Assembly: GCA_009782475.1 (NCBI GenBank)
Contig: WRIZ01000025.1
Location: 1-37,734 of the forward strand
Length of the DNA: 37,734 nt
DNA from: Oscillospiraceae bacterium
GTDB taxonomy: Bacteria; Bacillota; Clostridia; Oscillospirales; UBA929
Direction: 5' to 3'
Shown: positions 36,804-37,734 of the stretch, in pieces
How the letters are laid out: every line of letters starts with the position of its first letter
Position numbering within the stretch: position 1 is the stretch's first letter
Made by a program: the position numbers and the translations under genes
The notes under the pieces: model-generated
The model's input: the letters and a program-made list of their open reading frames with translations, nothing else
Told to the model about the DNA's origin: nothing
The model's database searches: none

Positions 36804-37583
36804 ATGCAAAAAAACATCAGGCTCCTCATTGCGGACAGCAACGCAGACTTCACGGCACTCTTGGCGGAAAGCATCGAGACCGGTACAGGCCTTGAAATTG
36901 TTGGCTTTGCCCGTGACGGGGTAGAGGCCTGCAATATGGTCGAGGACTTAAAGCCGGATGTGCTGCTATTGGAAATCACGCTGCCGCGCATAGACGGCAT
37001 CGAGGTTCTCAAGCAGCTGAATCGTCAGCATCCGCTGTCGCGCCCCCGCGTTTTGGTGCTGTCCAGCCTGGCCACCGACAGCGTATCCCGCGAAGCCTTC
37101 TCCCTGGGGGCACAATTTGTCATTGCAAAACCCTGCGAAATTTCTTCCCTCATCGACCGCATCCATACATTCGGCGGGGACGCCGCCTTACGACCTATCG
37201 TGCCGGCTTCAACACCGTTGTCCATCAATCTCGAGAACAGGATCACAGACATTATTCATGAAATCGGTATTCCGGCTCATATCAAGGGGTATCAGTATGT
37301 CCGCGAGGCAATTATCTTCGCGGTACATAACCCCGCGGCCATAGGTTCGGTCACGAAGGTTTTGTATCCCTATGTCGCCGAGAAGTTCGGCACAACGGCT
37401 TCCCGTGTTGAACGAGCCATCCGGCACGCCATCGAAGTTGCGTGGGATCGCGGTGATCTTGACACACTTCAAAGCATTTTCGGATACACGGTCAGCAATA
37501 TCAAAGGCAAACCGACAAACTCCGAATTTATCGCCATGATAGCGGACAGGCTTCAGTTACAGCTGAAGGCAGAACAGCGATAA
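36804..37583 (+). CDS. spo0A: Spo0A, sporulation master regulator, with non-canonical receiver
   Basis: Transcription factor that commits the cell to sporulation. AAAGGGG lies 8 nt before the ATG. The 259 residues comprise a receiver (1-122), a linker and the Spo0A DNA-binding domain (about 145-259), where [50 protein letters not shown] and [10 protein letters not shown] are almost identical to Bacillus. The receiver is not: by alignment from memory with Bacillus Spo0A, the phospho-accepting Asp56 is E57 (LLLEITLP), the acidic pair DD is D11-S12, and switch Thr is S87; Lys109 is kept. Phosphorylation at the usual site therefore seems impossible, and Glu may mimic the phosphorylated form. Control could shift to expression level or another signal. 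A terminator follows. Confidence 0.96.
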   Translation: MQKNIRLLIADSNADFTALLAESIETGTGLEIVGFARDGVEACNMVEDLKPDVLLLEITLPRIDGIEVLKQLNRQHPLSRPRVLVLSSLATDSVSREAFSLGAQFVIAKPCEISSLIDRIHTFGGDAALRPIVPASTPLSINLENRITDIIHEIGIPAHIKGYQYVREAIIFAVHNPAAIGSVTKVLYPYVAEKFGTTASRVERAIRHAIEVAWDRGDLDTLQSIFGYTVSNIKGKPTNSEFIAMIADRLQLQLKAEQR

Positions 37584-37589
37584 GCAGCA

Positions 37590-37614
37590 AAAACCCGGCC
37601 ACAGGCCGGGTTTT
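37590..37614 (+). terminator. Rho-independent terminator of spo0A
   Basis: AAAACCCGGCC pairs perfectly with GGCCGGGTTTT across a 3-nt loop, 7 nt after the stop codon. The symmetric A and T runs mean it could work on both strands. Confidence 0.9.
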
Positions 37615-37631
37615 CAGACCGAAGACAAAGG

Positions 37632-37656
37632 CCCCGGTTGGCTGCGCCAACCGGGG
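37632..37656. terminator. Second hairpin near the right edge
   Basis: CCCCGGTTGG pairs perfectly with CCAACCGGGG around a 5-nt loop. No T-run follows on the plus strand; on the minus strand CCTTTGTC follows, so it may be a weak terminator for a gene entering from the right. The last 78 nt of the window contain no feature I can support. Confidence 0.45.
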
Positions 37657-37734
37657 TCAAACATTACGCAGAATGTGAAAGTTGAGGTTTTCTTCTACAC
37701 GAAGCCCCAAAACACATCAGCAAAAGAGGCAGCA

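Noticed and set aside
37657-37734. Minus-strand frame entering from the right edge (reading LPLLLMCFGASCRR)
   Set aside because: Only about 22 codons are visible, with no recognisable family and competing open frames, so it cannot be supported as a gene end.

Overview
The window looks like a chromosomal segment of an endospore-forming member of the Clostridia, probably close to the Oscillospirales/Ruminococcaceae type. That placement is inferred from gene content and gene order, not from a database search. The evidence is Spo0A, a SpoIVFA/SpoIVFB-like pair, YunB and YtfJ/GerW (sporulation), an IspH-ribosomal protein S1 fusion, S-layer homology domains, DAP-type lysine synthesis and Firmicute-style ribosome binding sites. 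DNA is moderately GC-rich; one gene near 10.7-11.3 kb is visibly more AT-rich.

Layout. (1) 1-6465, plus strand: the tail of an unknown gene, a leucine-rich-repeat surface protein with a Pro/Ser stalk, then a tightly coupled set: SpoIVFA-like M23 protein, SpoIVFB-like M50 protease, a TIGR03960-type radical SAM protein, a PstS-like lipoprotein and a TIGR03936/DUF2344 protein. (2) 6410-10569, minus: YunB, a zinc-ribbon membrane protein, NAD-dependent DNA ligase and a Mn-type superoxide dismutase. (3) 10710-11285, plus: an AT-rich chloramphenicol-phosphotransferase-like kinase with its own promoter. (4) 11322-24124, minus: lysA, an M50 protease, scpA, scpB, DUF2953, ytfJ, a DacF-type carboxypeptidase, an RsuA-type pseudouridine synthase, an HI0933 flavoprotein, cmk, plsC, ispH-rpsA, and after a terminator a GH18-SLH protein. 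(5) 24124-29832, minus: tig-clpP-clpX-lon-engB, running into lysA. (6) 29990-30922: a metallophosphoesterase and a divergent DUF1540 protein. (7) 30897-35578, minus: rplS, lepB, rbgA, rnhB, yraN, a short nucleotidyltransferase and thrC. (8) 35766-37583, plus: a REC-domain protein followed by spo0A.

Genes within each strand run are packed with ATGA or TAATG overlaps or ribosome binding sites inside the preceding gene, so most are probably co-transcribed. The only gaps of any size are the spo0A upstream region (267 nt), the spacer before the tig operon (about 157 nt), the spacer after the LRR gene (about 160 nt), the YunB/kinase divergent region (140 nt) and the right edge (151 nt). No tRNA, rRNA, CRISPR array, insertion sequence or phage gene was seen.

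I did not find a clear multi-gene novel defence or mobile system. The strongest unusual signal is in Spo0A. Its DNA-binding domain is almost canonical, but the receiver has Glu at the position of the phospho-accepting Asp, Ser in place of one acidic-pocket Asp, and Ser in place of the switch Thr. The gene directly upstream encodes a protein with an intact receiver and a helical, HPt-like N-terminus. Other oddities are an RbgA GTPase with a broken NKxD motif, an internally shortened RsuA-type synthase, a lipoprotein gene wedged between a radical SAM gene and its usual partner, and a GH18-SLH gene whose start codon abuts the upstream terminator.
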